Source: CAVSIP01 sp963728075 (GTDB taxonomy: Bacteria; Actinomycetota; Actinomycetes; JAFAQI01; DASSKL01). Taken from it: a stretch of DNA of 64,000 nt. Below are positions 7,663 to 16,331 of the stretch, piece by piece. Location of the stretch: the NCBI GenBank assembly GCA_963728075.1, contig CAVSIP010000005.1, positions 310,001-374,000 of the forward strand, written 5' to 3'. The position numbers and the translations under genes are program-made. Positions within the stretch are counted from its first letter, which is position 1; each line of letters opens with the position of its first letter. The notes under the pieces were generated by a model, which was given only the letters and a program-made list of their open reading frames with translations, was not told the DNA's origin and made no database searches.

Positions 7663-7989
7663 TCAGCCGGCGACGTCCACCCAGACCGCGCGCATGCGGC
7701 GGCGCTCGTCCGGGACGGTGCCACCCCAGACGCCGTCGCTGCCGGCGTCGAGCGCGACGGCGAGGCAGGGCCCCTGCACGGGGCAGCTGGCGCAGACGGC
7801 GAGGGCGGGCGCGGGGTCCTGCGCCGGGTACGGGAAGAAGATCTCCGGGTCGGCCTGCAGGCAGTGGCCCTGCGTACGCCAGCCGCCCACCGGGCCGGTG
7901 TCGGCGTGCGCCGCCAGCGCCGCACGGAAGCGGCGGTCGCGGCGGATGCGCCGGACGTCAGCCGCCTCCAGCGTGGGCAGGCGGCTCAC
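7663..7989 (-). CDS. WhiB-family iron-sulfur transcriptional regulator
   Basis: This is a 108-residue Wbl protein with the four [4Fe-4S] cysteines C43, C66, C69 and C75 (CASCPVQGPC) and the turn motif GVWGG (86-90), followed by a basic tail. Wbl proteins bind the principal sigma factor and sense O2/NO or redox state. Its GTG overlaps the stop of the DksA/TraR-like gene as GTGA, so both are probably made together. The roughly 40-residue N-terminal stretch before the first Cys is longer than in the smallest Wbl proteins. Which Wbl subclass it belongs to is not clear. Confidence 0.9.
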   Translation of the reverse strand: MSRLPTLEAADVRRIRRDRRFRAALAAHADTGPVGGWRTQGHCLQADPEIFFPYPAQDPAPALAVCASCPVQGPCLAVALDAGSDGVWGGTVPDERRRMRAVWVDVAG

Positions 7990-8336
7990 CGACCCTGCTC
8001 CTGCTTGGCCTGGCAGTCGACACAGCGCGCCGCCTCGGGCCGCGCCTCCAGCCGCTCGTCGCTGAGCTGCCCACCGCAGTCGACACAGCGGCCGTACGTG
8101 CCCTCGTCGAGCCGCGCCAGCGCCGCGCGCACCTGCTCCCGCTGGGCGAGCACGGCCTCGATCACCGCCTCCTCGCGGTCGGCGTCGGAGATCTCCGACG
8201 CGCTGTCGGCCTGGTGCTGGTCGTAGTGGCTGAGCTCGCCACTCTCGCCCGCTCCCTCGCCCTGGAGGGTGCGGGCGGATTCGTCGAGGTCCGCGAGCAT
8301 CTGCTCGAGGCGGTTACGTGCGGTCTGCGTGTCCAC
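7986..8336 (-). CDS. DksA/TraR-type zinc-finger protein
   Basis: This is a 116-residue protein with an N-terminal coiled-coil-forming helix (Glu/Arg/Gln rich, 1-75) and a C4 zinc finger, C84-x2-C87 and C105-x2-C108 (YGRCVDCGG, ARCVDC). It resembles the RNA-polymerase secondary-channel binders DksA/TraR and RbpA-unrelated actinobacterial relatives. The GTG start at 8336 has a weak Shine-Dalgarno. It is translationally coupled to the WhiB gene, giving two small transcription regulators in one unit. Confidence 0.87.
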   Translation of the reverse strand: MDTQTARNRLEQMLADLDESARTLQGEGAGESGELSHYDQHQADSASEISDADREEAVIEAVLAQREQVRAALARLDEGTYGRCVDCGGQLSDERLEARPEAARCVDCQAKQEQGR

Positions 8337-8493
8337 GGGCGACGGTGCCTGCCTTCCTCGCCGAAGCGCCGCCACGAACGGGCGACGCCGGGTCTCGTGT
8401 CTACTGCGTCGGCCGGGCCGCGACAAGCGGCCCGTGCCGCCGACGTACCCAGGTTGCGGGCGGCGTACCGGCCCGGAATGGGACCATGGCGGG

Positions 8494-9798
8494 GTGACCG
8501 TGACGACCTCGCCCGACTGGCGGGCACCGTACGCCGACGGGCCGGTGCACGCCGTGGTGCGCGTGCCGGGGTCGAAGTCGCTCACGAACCGGATGCTGGT
8601 GCTGGCGGCGCTGGCGGAGGGCCGCAGCACGCTGCACCACCCGCTGCGCAGCCGCGACACCCTGCTCATGGTCGAGGGCCTGCGCGCGCTGGGGGTCGAC
8701 GTCGCCGAGGGGGACGACGCCTGGGTGGTCACCGGCTGCCCCGGCCCGCTGCAGCCCACCCGCGACCGGGTCGACGTCGGCAACGCCGGCACCGTGACGC
8801 GCTTCCTGCCGCCCGTCGCGGCGCTGGCCGAGGGCAGCGTGCGCTTCGACGGCGACCCGCGCGTCCGCGAGCGGCCGGTGGGCCCGCTGCTCGGTGCCCT
8901 GCGCGCGCTGGGGGTCGACCTCGACGACGAGGGGCGCGGCGCCCTCCCGGTCACCGTCCATGGTCGCGGGCACGTCCGTGGCGGCGAGGTGACCCTCGAC
9001 GCCTCGACATCGTCCCAGCTGGTCAGCGGCCTGCTGCTGCCCGCCACCCGGTTCGACCGCGGCGCCGTGGTGCGCCACGAGGGCCCGCCCCTGCCCAGCG
9101 CACCGCACCTGCGCATGACCGTCGCGGAGCTGCGCGCCGCCGGTGCCGACGTGGACGACGCCGACCCGGACGTCTGGCGGGTCTCGCCCGGGCCGCTGCG
9201 GGCCCGCGACGTGGCGGTCGAGCCCGACCTGTCCAGCGCCGCGCCGTTCCTGGCCGCCGCGGTGGCCACCGCCGGCTCGGTGACGCTCGCCGGGTGGCCG
9301 GAGCACACGACGCAGCCGGGCGCCGCCGTACCCGCGCTGCTCGCCGCGATGGGCGCGACGTACGAGCACGGGCCCGATGGGCTCACCGTCACCGGCACCG
9401 GACGGGTGAACGGGATCGTCGCCGACCTGCGGGACTGCCCCGAGGCCACGCCGGTGCTCGCAGCGCTCGCCGCGGTCGCCGACGGGCCGAGCCGGTTGTC
9501 CGGCGTCGCCCACCTGCGCCTGCAGGAGACCGACCGGCTGGCTGCACTGCGTACCGAGCTCGGCGCCCTGGGGGCAGAGGTCCGTGAGACCGACGACGGG
9601 CTGGAGATCCAGCCGCGGCCGCTGCGCGCGGGCACGTTCCACACCTACGACGACCACCGCCTCGCCATGGCGGCAGCGGTGCTGGGTCTCGTGGTCCCCG
9701 GCGTCGTGGTGGAGAACATCGGCACGGTCGGCAAGACCGTGCCGGACTTCGTGCACCTGTGGACGCGCATGCTCGCCGCCGACGGAGCGCAGCCCTGA
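8494..9798 (+). CDS. aroA: 3-phosphoshikimate 1-carboxyvinyltransferase (EPSP synthase)
   Basis: This 434-residue EPSP synthase covers the whole family length. It has PGSKSLTNRMLVLAALAEG at the N-terminal PEP/shikimate site, GNAGTVTRF, the mid-domain SSQLVSGLLL, LQETDRL and DDHRLAMA near the C-terminus. It transfers enolpyruvate to shikimate-3-phosphate in aromatic amino-acid synthesis. The GTG at 8494 is used; the ATG 8 bases earlier is out of frame and closes at once. It overlaps rsgA, a pairing common in Actinobacteria. Confidence 0.96.
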   Translation: MTVTTSPDWRAPYADGPVHAVVRVPGSKSLTNRMLVLAALAEGRSTLHHPLRSRDTLLMVEGLRALGVDVAEGDDAWVVTGCPGPLQPTRDRVDVGNAGTVTRFLPPVAALAEGSVRFDGDPRVRERPVGPLLGALRALGVDLDDEGRGALPVTVHGRGHVRGGEVTLDASTSSQLVSGLLLPATRFDRGAVVRHEGPPLPSAPHLRMTVAELRAAGADVDDADPDVWRVSPGPLRARDVAVEPDLSSAAPFLAAAVATAGSVTLAGWPEHTTQPGAAVPALLAAMGATYEHGPDGLTVTGTGRVNGIVADLRDCPEATPVLAALAAVADGPSRLSGVAHLRLQETDRLAALRTELGALGAEVRETDDGLEIQPRPLRAGTFHTYDDHRLAMAAAVLGLVVPGVVVENIGTVGKTVPDFVHLWTRMLAADGAQP

Positions 9799-10793
9799 GC
9801 GCGCGGGCCCGCGACGCCGAGGACGACTTCGGTCGCCCCGGACGCCGGTCCCGGCCCCGCAGCCGGCTGCGCCCCAGCCACGAGGACGCCACCCCGGGGA
9901 TGGTCGTCGCGGTGGACCGCGGCCGGTACTCCTGCCTGGTCGACGGCCGGGAGGTCGTGGCCATGCGGGCCCGCGAGCTGGGGCGCCGCGCGGTGGTGGT
10001 CGGCGACCGGGTCGCCGTGGTCGGCGACCGATCCGGCGGCCCGGACGCGCTCGCCCGCATCGTCCGGGTCGAGGAACGCCACGGCGTGCTGCGGCGCACC
10101 GCGGACGACACCGACCCGTACGAGCGGACCCTGGTCGCCAACGCCGACCAGCTCGTGGTGGTGACCGCGCTCGCCGACCCGGAGCCGCGCACCCGGCTGA
10201 TCGACCGCTGCCTGGTCGCGGCGCACGACTCCGGGCTGGAGGCGGTGCTGTGCCTCACCAAGGCGGACCTGGCCCCGCCGGAGACGCTGCTCGCGGTGTA
10301 CGGCCCGGTGGGCGTCCCCGCGCTGGTGCTCGCCCGCACCGACGGCGAGATCAACGGCCTCGCGGCACTACGGGACCGCCTCACCGGGCGGATGAGCGTG
10401 CTGGTCGGTCATTCCGGCGTCGGCAAGTCGACGCTGGTCAACGCCCTGGTGCCGGGCGCGAACCGGCGGACGGGGATGGTGAACGCGGTGACCGGACGTG
10501 GCCGGCACACGTCGTCGTCGGCGGTCGCGTTCCCCTTCGCGGACGGCGGCTGGCTGATCGACACCCCGGGGGTGCGGTCGTTCGGGCTCGCGCACGTGGA
10601 GGCGGACCGGCTCGTCCACGCGTTCCCGGACCTGCTGCCCGGCACCGCGGAGTGCCCGAGCGACTGCGACCACGTCGACCCGGAGATCTGCACGCTCGAC
10701 CAGTGGGTGGCAGCCGGGCACGCGCACCCCGAACGGCTGGACTCGCTGCGGCGGCTGCTGGTCGCACGTACCGCCGGCGAGGACGAGGAGTAG
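9795..10793 (+). CDS. rsgA: Ribosome small-subunit-dependent GTPase A
   Basis: This is a circularly permuted GTPase with an N-terminal OB domain (MVVAVDRGRYSCLVDGREVVAM), the G1 loop GHSGVGKSTLVNAL, DTPGVRSFG (G3) and a C-terminal zinc motif around CPSDCDHVDPEICT. It matures the 30S subunit. The start is ambiguous: a CTG at 9795 would overlap the aroA stop as CTGA and gives a typical N-terminus, whereas a GTG at 9759 would overlap aroA by 40 bases. I use 9795 with low certainty for the start and high certainty for the product. Confidence 0.93.
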   Translation: MSARARDAEDDFGRPGRRSRPRSRLRPSHEDATPGMVVAVDRGRYSCLVDGREVVAMRARELGRRAVVVGDRVAVVGDRSGGPDALARIVRVEERHGVLRRTADDTDPYERTLVANADQLVVVTALADPEPRTRLIDRCLVAAHDSGLEAVLCLTKADLAPPETLLAVYGPVGVPALVLARTDGEINGLAALRDRLTGRMSVLVGHSGVGKSTLVNALVPGANRRTGMVNAVTGRGRHTSSSAVAFPFADGGWLIDTPGVRSFGLAHVEADRLVHAFPDLLPGTAECPSDCDHVDPEICTLDQWVAAGHAHPERLDSLRRLLVARTAGEDEE

Positions 10794-10806
10794 ACCGTGC
10801 CGCCCC

Positions 10807-12000
10807 TCACGCGGCTCTGGGTCTGGGTGGGGCGCGCAGCTCGTGGCCGTCGGGTGCGGTGAACACCAGCTCGCCGGACGCTTGCCGTTGCAGGTGCCAG
10901 TTCTCGTGGTGGATGAGCCAGTGGTGGAAGGCGCACAGGTGGGCTGAGTTGTGCAGGCTGGTCGCTCCGCCGCGGGACCAGTGGTCGATGTGGTGCAGCT
11001 CGCAGCGGTGCAGCCCGGCTTGGCAGCCGGGGAAGGTGCAGCCACGGTCGCGCAGCCGGGCGGCGCGGCGTTGGGCGCGGGTCCAGGTCTTGGACGTCCG
11101 GCCGATGTCGAGGATCTCGCTGTCGCCGCCGAGGACGGCGGGGATGAGCTCGGCCTCGCACGCGAGCCGGCGCACGGCGGCGGCGGACAGCGGGATACCC
11201 CCCTCGAGCAGCCCCCAGCCCTCGACCTGGCCGGTGAGGGTGGCGTGGTCGATGGTGACCGTGACCTGGGTGGGTAGCCCGCCGGTGTCGGGCAGGTCGT
11301 CGCAGCGCAGGTAGTGACCGCACACCTCGGTCAGGGCGTCCGCGGTGCGCTGGGCGCCGGTGCGGTCGTCGTCCGCCGAGACCTTCTGGGACAGTGCCCG
11401 CAGGACGGTGAGCAGCTGCTGCCCGCCGACCGGGTCGAGCATGCCCTCGACGTGCACCATCCCCTCGAACGTGGTCGCGGCGCTCGCCCACCGGGACGCG
11501 AACTTGCGCTGCTCGCGTTCCAGGGCGGTGTCCTCGGCGCCGGTGCGGATCAGCAGCTCGTGGGTGAGCCGGCCGAGCTGCCCGGGGTCCAGCGTGCGGG
11601 CCGCGTCGACCAGGATCGCCTCGGCGTCGGTCTCGACCGAGGCGGGCAGCTTGTCGAGGGTGTCGAGGATCGCCCGGGTGTGCCGCGCGGAGACCTCCCC
11701 CGCCTCCACCGCCGCGGACAGCAGCGGGTGCCGGCCATACCGTCGCGCGGCCCACAGCAGCTGCCCGGCCTCACTCGGTGCCCGGCGCTGCTCCTCGACC
11801 AGCCAGCCCCGCGTCGACCGGCCGCACTCGGTCACCGTCACGTCCCGGCGGTCCAGGGCGACCAGCCGCTCGGCCAGCAGCCCGTCCAACCGGTCCTTCG
11901 CCGCGATCAGGCCCTCGACCTGCTCCAGCAGGACCGGGTCGGGCAGGTCGGCCGCGGGCACCGACGCCAGTGCGTCCAACGCCTCCCGCAGCCGCTCCAT
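10807..12000 (-). CDS. DUF222/HNH endonuclease-domain protein (13E12 family)
   Basis: This is a 397-residue member of the actinobacterial 13E12 repeat family. It has a helical DUF222 region (about 1-290) and a C-terminal HNH/zinc module with CTFPGC, CELHHIDHW, then NSAHLCAFHHWLIH. These genes are often multicopy and are thought to be mobile or recombination-associated, but no biological role is established. The ATG at 12000 is the first start in frame. It faces rsgA convergently with a 13-base gap. Confidence 0.9.
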   Translation of the reverse strand: MERLREALDALASVPAADLPDPVLLEQVEGLIAAKDRLDGLLAERLVALDRRDVTVTECGRSTRGWLVEEQRRAPSEAGQLLWAARRYGRHPLLSAAVEAGEVSARHTRAILDTLDKLPASVETDAEAILVDAARTLDPGQLGRLTHELLIRTGAEDTALEREQRKFASRWASAATTFEGMVHVEGMLDPVGGQQLLTVLRALSQKVSADDDRTGAQRTADALTEVCGHYLRCDDLPDTGGLPTQVTVTIDHATLTGQVEGWGLLEGGIPLSAAAVRRLACEAELIPAVLGGDSEILDIGRTSKTWTRAQRRAARLRDRGCTFPGCQAGLHRCELHHIDHWSRGGATSLHNSAHLCAFHHWLIHHENWHLQRQASGELVFTAPDGHELRAPPRPRAA

Positions 12001-12073
12001 CCACCCTCCCGCCCGAACAGGTGTTCGAGGAGAAGCTACCCGCCCCGTCCGACAAAAGCCATGGCATGCGGAC

Positions 12074-12358
12074 CTATGGGGACAGGTCGACGGTGCCCCC
12101 GGTACGCCAGTACGCGCCGCCGTCGGGCTCGCGCGACAGGAAGCCCTCGTCGACGAGGTAGCGGCGCAGCGCCGCGACGTCCACGTGGAAGCGATGCAGG
12201 ACGAGGTTGACGTCCACCTCGGCGTAGCGCACCCCCGGCTCGAACTGCGCCGCCAGGTGGTCGAGGACCACCAGCCGCTTGGACCGGCGCGCCGGGACGG
12301 ACAGCAGCCGACCGTCGCGGAGGAACCGCCGCAGCACGCGCTCGCGGTCCGGCGTCAT
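12074..12358 (-). CDS. DUF2087-domain protein
   Basis: This 94-residue protein matches the DUF2087 pattern: an N-terminal RVLRRFLRDGRLLSVPARRSKRLVVLDHLA segment followed by FEPGVRYAEVDVNLVLHRFHVDVAALRRYLVDEGFLSRE, which looks like a winged-helix DNA- or RNA-binding fold. The ATG overlaps the NUDIX gene stop as ATGA, so the two are probably co-translated. No function is established for the family; a regulatory role is a guess. Confidence 0.75.
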   Translation of the reverse strand: MTPDRERVLRRFLRDGRLLSVPARRSKRLVVLDHLAAQFEPGVRYAEVDVNLVLHRFHVDVAALRRYLVDEGFLSREPDGGAYWRTGGTVDLSP

Positions 12359-12888
12359 ACCGCCCCGTGCAGGAGGGCGTACGTGAGCGCCGTCAGGGAC
12401 AGGCCGTCGAGGACCTCGCCGGCACGGACGTACGCACGCACCTGCTCGACCGGCACCCACTCGACCCGCGCGGCCTCCGTACGGTCGGTCGGCTCCCCCA
12501 TGTGCTCGGCGCCGTCGGCGACGAACAGGTGGAACGTGGCGTCGCTGTGCCCGTTCGTGGGGTGGTAGGTGACCAGCGGGTGCAGCGGGCCCGGTCGCCA
12601 GCCGGTCTCCTCGAGCACCTCGCGGGCCGCTGCCTGCGCCGGGGTCTCCCCCGCCTCCAGCCGGCCACCGGGCACCTCCCAGCCCCAGGTGTCGGTGATG
12701 AACCGGTGCCGCCAGATGAGCAGCACGCCGCGCTGCGGGTCGGTCACCACCGCACCGGCCGCGTGCCGGGGCATCCGCACGACGTGGTGCTCGAAGCGCG
12801 GGCCGTCCGGCACCTCGACGTCCGCGAGGACCAGGCGCACCCACTCGCTCTCGTACACCGGCCGCTCACCATGCACGGTCCACTGCAT
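12355..12888 (-). CDS. NUDIX hydrolase (ADP-ribose pyrophosphatase-like)
   Basis: This 177-residue NUDIX enzyme has the complete Nudix box: G75-x5-E81-x7-R89-E90-x2-E93-E94-x-G96 (GGRLEAGETPAQAAAREV then LEETG). The preceding IWRHRFITDTWGWEVPGG is typical of ADP-sugar or GDP-mannose pyrophosphatase relatives. It hydrolyses a nucleoside diphosphate linked to another moiety using Mg2+. The ATG at 12888 lies just beyond a strong hairpin that ends the upstream ferritin-like operon. Confidence 0.9.
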   Translation of the reverse strand: MQWTVHGERPVYESEWVRLVLADVEVPDGPRFEHHVVRMPRHAAGAVVTDPQRGVLLIWRHRFITDTWGWEVPGGRLEAGETPAQAAAREVLEETGWRPGPLHPLVTYHPTNGHSDATFHLFVADGAEHMGEPTDRTEAARVEWVPVEQVRAYVRAGEVLDGLSLTALTYALLHGAV

Positions 12889-12910
12889 GGCCCGACCGTA
12901 CCCAGGACAG

Positions 12911-12948
12911 CTGAATGCCCCGCCGGTCGCGACCGGCGGGGCATTCAG
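12911..12948 (-). terminator. Perfect 38-base palindrome, probable terminator
   Basis: Two 19-base arms, CTGAATGCCCCGCCGGTCG and its exact reverse complement, abut with no loop bases. The site begins 8 bases after the stop of the ferritin-like gene and 23 bases before the next gene's start. No U-tract follows, as is usual for very GC-rich actinobacterial terminators. The perfect symmetry means it could act in both directions. Confidence 0.75.
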
Positions 12949-12955
12949 CGACGGC

Positions 12956-14062
12956 TCAGTCGCCGGCTGCGCCGAGGGCGATCGTCTGGTCGATCTCCTC
13001 GCGGCGGGCGGCGAGCTCACGCTTGGCCTCGTCGATCTTCTCGGCGACATCCTCGTCGTTGCGCATGAGGTCCTCGAGGTTCACGCCGGCCATGTCGAGC
13101 ACGCCCATGTCGGCGTACGCCTTCTGGACCTTCTCGCCCCACAGGCCGATGTCCTTCATGCACGGGACGATCCGGCTGAACAGCAGCGACTGGAACACCT
13201 GCTGGATCTCGGAGTTGCGGGTGATCTCGAGGATCTCCTCGGTCGGCAGGCCGAGGGTGTCGAACACCTCGCGCCCCTCGAACCTGTCACGCATGAGGTA
13301 GCAGCCCTCGACCGCGAACTCCTCGCGCTCGGCACGCTCCTTCTCGGTGAGCTCGGCGTAGTAGTCCTTCAGGGCGAGCCGACCGAACGCGACGTGGCGG
13401 GCCTCGTCCTGCATGACGTACGCCAGCAGCTGCTTGGTCAGCTGGTTGGTCGCCATGTCGCGGTAGAGGCCGAACGCGGCCAGGGCCAGACCCTCGATGA
13501 GGACCTGCATGCCGAGGTAGGCGTAGTCCCAGTCCTTGTGCTCGAGGGCGTCGTTGAGCAGCGACGCCAGGTCGTCGTTCATCGGGTAGACGAGCCCGAT
13601 CTTGTCCTGCAGGAACTTGCTGTAGACCTCGACGTGGCGCGCCTCGTCCATCGTCTGCGTGGACGCGTAGAACTTCGAGTCGAGGTCCGGCACGGTCTCG
13701 ACGATCCGCGCCGACACGATCATCGCGCCCTGCTCACCGTGCAGGAACTGGCTGAACAGCCACGCGGACTCGTGGTGGTTGAACTCGTCGCGCTCCTTCT
13801 GCGACATCTTGCGCCAGATGTCGGTGCCGGCCAGCGCGTTGTACTCCTCGGGGAACCCGGCGGGGTCGTTCGGGTCGACCTCGATCGACCAGTCGATCCG
13901 CTTGGTGGAGTCCCACTGCTTGTCCTTGCCCTTCTGGTACAGGGCGAGCAGCCGATCGCGCCCGTCGTCGTACTCCCAGGTGAACCGGGCGTCGCCGACC
14001 ATGGGGACGTCCCAGGTGGTGTCGACGTCGACCGTGGTCGAGTACTTGTCCTTGGTGCTCAT
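12956..14062 (-). CDS. Ferritin-like di-iron protein (paralogue 1)
   Basis: This 368-residue helical protein carries a full di-iron ligand set in two E/ExxH pairs: E110 (HGEQGAM), E140/H143 (MDEARH), E190 (LIEGLALAAFG) and E220/H223 (QDEARHVAFG). The pattern is that of ribonucleotide-reductase-R2-like oxidases and N-oxygenases. The substrate is unknown. The ATG at 14062 overlaps the stop of a TetR gene and has GGAGG 8 bases upstream, so the regulator and enzyme form an operon. The protein is clearly paralogous to the one encoded at 35781-36884. The C-terminal 40 residues are acidic and coiled-coil-like (EDVAEKIDEAKRELAARREE). Confidence 0.82.
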   Translation of the reverse strand: MSTKDKYSTTVDVDTTWDVPMVGDARFTWEYDDGRDRLLALYQKGKDKQWDSTKRIDWSIEVDPNDPAGFPEEYNALAGTDIWRKMSQKERDEFNHHESAWLFSQFLHGEQGAMIVSARIVETVPDLDSKFYASTQTMDEARHVEVYSKFLQDKIGLVYPMNDDLASLLNDALEHKDWDYAYLGMQVLIEGLALAAFGLYRDMATNQLTKQLLAYVMQDEARHVAFGRLALKDYYAELTEKERAEREEFAVEGCYLMRDRFEGREVFDTLGLPTEEILEITRNSEIQQVFQSLLFSRIVPCMKDIGLWGEKVQKAYADMGVLDMAGVNLEDLMRNDEDVAEKIDEAKRELAARREEIDQTIALGAAGD

Positions 14063-14658
14063 GCAGTGGTCCTCCGGGTGTAGGGGTCGAGCAGGCGTGC
14101 GACGAGGTGCCCGATGCGACCGGCGACCGCGTCGGCAGAAGCGTCGTGCTGGTCGCTGGGCAGGACGATGTAGGAGACGGTGAGACGCACGACAGTCTCC
14201 GCGACCGCGTCGACATCCGCGTGCGGCAGGTCCGGCCAGCGCCCGTGCAGGTAGTCGCGGATGGACTCCCGGGCCGACCGGACGACCGGCGCGCTCCGGG
14301 TGGTCAGGAAGGGCAGCAGCCCCGCGGCGTCGTCGGTGAGGCTGGCCTTGAGCAGCGGGTTCTCCGCCGCCTCGCGCAGCGTGTACGCCACCGCTGCGGC
14401 GACGGCCGCTGCTGGACCGTGTACGTGCGCGCTGTCGAGCGAGGCTTCCGTGCCGTCGATGAACCGCTCCGCCTCGCGGAGGGTCAGCGCCTGGGCCAGC
14501 CCGTCCTTGGTGCCGAACTCGTTGTAGAGCGTCTGCCGGGAGACACCGGCCGTACGGGCGACGTCGGCCATCCGGGTCTGCGCCCAGTCCCCGGCCACGA
14601 CCGCGTCGTACGCCGCGTCGAGCAGCGCGTCGCGCGTCGCGCGGGCCGGGGCGGACAT
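14059..14658 (-). CDS. TetR-family regulator of the adjacent di-iron protein
   Basis: This is a 199-residue repressor with a TetR HTH (MADVARTAGVSRQTLYNEFGTKDGL, residues about 30-53) and a ligand-binding C-terminal domain ending in PYTRRTTA. It is the first gene of a two-gene unit with the ferritin-like protein (ATGA overlap). A near-perfect inverted repeat overlaps a TTGACA -35 box just upstream and is probably its own operator, giving autoregulation that includes the di-iron gene. Confidence 0.88.
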   Translation of the reverse strand: MSAPARATRDALLDAAYDAVVAGDWAQTRMADVARTAGVSRQTLYNEFGTKDGLAQALTLREAERFIDGTEASLDSAHVHGPAAAVAAAVAYTLREAAENPLLKASLTDDAAGLLPFLTTRSAPVVRSARESIRDYLHGRWPDLPHADVDAVAETVVRLTVSYIVLPSDQHDASADAVAGRIGHLVARLLDPYTRRTTA

Positions 14659-14669
14659 GCGTGCGAGTG

Positions 14670-14694
14670 TTTACACGAAAGCGGCTCGTGTCAA
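14670..14694. promoter_or_regulatory. Inverted-repeat operator overlapping a -35 box
   Basis: TTTACACGA (14670-14678) and TCGTGTCAA (14686-14694) are inverted arms matching at 8 of 9 positions around a 7-base spacer. On the minus strand the outer arm is TTGACA, a perfect -35 hexamer for the TetR gene, so repressor binding would block its promoter. The divergent hisN start is only 38 bases away and could be affected too. Confidence 0.65.
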
Positions 14695-14731
14695 GCCACG
14701 ATGTGACCTCGGGCACACCGGTAGCGTCGGC

Positions 14732-15533
14732 GTGGTGAGCAGCGACCTCCGCCACGCCGCCGACCTGGCGCTGGCCCACACGCTCGCCGACGAGGCGGAC
14801 GCCATCACCATGGCCCGCTTCCTCGCGGTCGACCTCGCGGTCGAGACCAAGCCCGACCTCACCCCCGTCAGCGACGCGGACCGCGCCGTGGAGACCGCCG
14901 TACGGGACCGGCTGGCCGTGGAGCGCCCGGCCGACACGGTCCTGGGTGAGGAGTACGGCACCAGCGGCGGCGGCAGCGGCCGGCGCTGGGTGGTCGACCC
15001 GGTGGACGGGACGAAGAACTTCGTGCGCGGCGTGCCCGTGTGGGCGACGCTGATCGCGCTGCAGGACGGGGACGGCACGGTGACGGTGGGCGTGGTGTCC
15101 GCGCCCGCGCTGGGCCGGCGGTGGTGGGCGGCGCGCGGCAGCGGCGCGTGGACGGGAGCGTCGCGGGACTCCGCCGCGCCCCTGCCGGGTGTCGCGGGTC
15201 GCCACGCTGGCCGACGCGCACCTGTCGTACTCGTCGCTGTCCGGCTGGGCGGACCGCGGCGGCCTCGACGGCTTCCTGGGCCTGACCCGCCGGGTCTGGC
15301 GGACACGGGCGTTCGGTGACTTCTGGTCGTACGTGCTCGTCGCCGAGGGGGCGGTCGACGTCGCCTGCGAGCCGGAGGTCTCGCTGTGGGACCTCGCCGC
15401 GCTGCAGGTCGTCGTCGAGGAGGCGGGCGGGCGCTTCACCGACCTGTCCGGCCGGCCCCGGCCCGACGGCGGCAGCGCGCTGGCGACGAACGGCCTACTG
15501 CACGACGAGGTGCTCCGGCTGCTCGGCGGCTGA
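14732..15533 (+). pseudogene. hisN: Histidinol-phosphatase (inositol-monophosphatase family), one frameshift
   Basis: The first frame (GTG at 14732 or 14735) gives the family's N-terminal half with GEEYG and WVVDPVDGTKNFVRGVPVWATL, whose Glu and Asp bind Mg2+. A +1 shift at about 15180 then moves into the frame encoding TLADAHLSYSS, the C-terminal VSLWDLAALQVVVEEAGG metal site and the normal end. The FVRGVPVW wording is typical of HisN, the last-but-one enzyme of histidine synthesis, rather than SuhB. TAGCGT lies 5 bases before the GTG, so the transcript is probably leaderless. All motifs are intact, so a sequencing indel is as likely as inactivation. Confidence 0.85.
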
Positions 15534-16277
15534 CCCGTACATCCGCGGTACGAGCGCGCGCAGCCGCAGGAGACCGGACTCGAGCCGCGGGGCGGCGACG
15601 AGTGCCGCGGCGTCGAAGAAGCCGTAGCCACCGGCGGCCCCCGAGGGCGGGTTGCCCATCGCGACGACGCCGAGCACCGGATCGTGCGTGCCCCAGGTCC
15701 AGGTGCCGAGGCCGGTCCCCATGAGCTCGAGGTAGGTGACCACGAGGAAGGCGCCCACGTAGACGGTCTGGCCGCGTCGCCAGAGCAGGAACAGCGCGAG
15801 GCAGCCGAACCAGAACGCACCGAGCACGTCGGTCCGCGGCGACCAGAACAGCCCCCAGGCGGCGTACGCACCGCCGACGAGGTACGTGGCGACCACCGCC
15901 GGACGCCGGTACGCCTGCAGCAGCGCGGACCGGCCGATCGCCAGCGCGCCCAGGTAGACCAGCCCGTGACCGGGCGGCACGAACCAGGGCACGTTGTCGA
16001 GCCGGTAGACGTACGTCCCCAGCCAGCCGGAGAACGTGTACTCCACCGCGGTGGCAATAGCCACCACGACCACGACCTGCGCCCGTACGCGTACGGGCTC
16101 GCGCCGCAGCAGCGCGACGAGCAGCCCCCAGGTGACCAGGCCGAGCAGGCGCTGCTCCCACAGCCCGCTGGCGGTGTCCAGCAGCAGGACCCCGCCGATC
16201 CAGGCGACGACGACAGCGGCGACCGCGAGGTCGCCGACTGAGTCGCGGAGCGTCGTCCGCAGGGTGGCGCGGGTCAC
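15495..16277 (-). CDS. Multi-pass membrane protein of unknown function
   Basis: This 260-residue protein has about seven hydrophobic segments. Distinctive loops are YTFSGWLGTYVYRLDNVPWFVPPGHGLVY and LGTWTWGTHDPVLGVVAMGNPPSGAAGGYGFFD, rich in aromatic and small residues as in enzymes or transporters acting at the membrane surface. I do not recognise the family. The GTG at 16277 is preceded by GGGTGG. Its last 39 bases overlap the end of the convergent hisN gene. Confidence 0.65.
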   Translation of the reverse strand: MTRATLRTTLRDSVGDLAVAAVVVAWIGGVLLLDTASGLWEQRLLGLVTWGLLVALLRREPVRVRAQVVVVVAIATAVEYTFSGWLGTYVYRLDNVPWFVPPGHGLVYLGALAIGRSALLQAYRRPAVVATYLVGGAYAAWGLFWSPRTDVLGAFWFGCLALFLLWRRGQTVYVGAFLVVTYLELMGTGLGTWTWGTHDPVLGVVAMGNPPSGAAGGYGFFDAAALVAAPRLESGLLRLRALVPRMYGSAAEQPEHLVVQ

Positions 16278-16331
16278 GCGACCACCCTGCCACCACGGAT
16301 TGCCGCGCCACGCGGCGGGCACGGGAGACAC

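Noticed and set aside
8485..8499. ATG at 8486 as the aroA start
   Set aside because: It is out of frame and terminates after two codons; the GTG at 8494 gives the family N-terminus.
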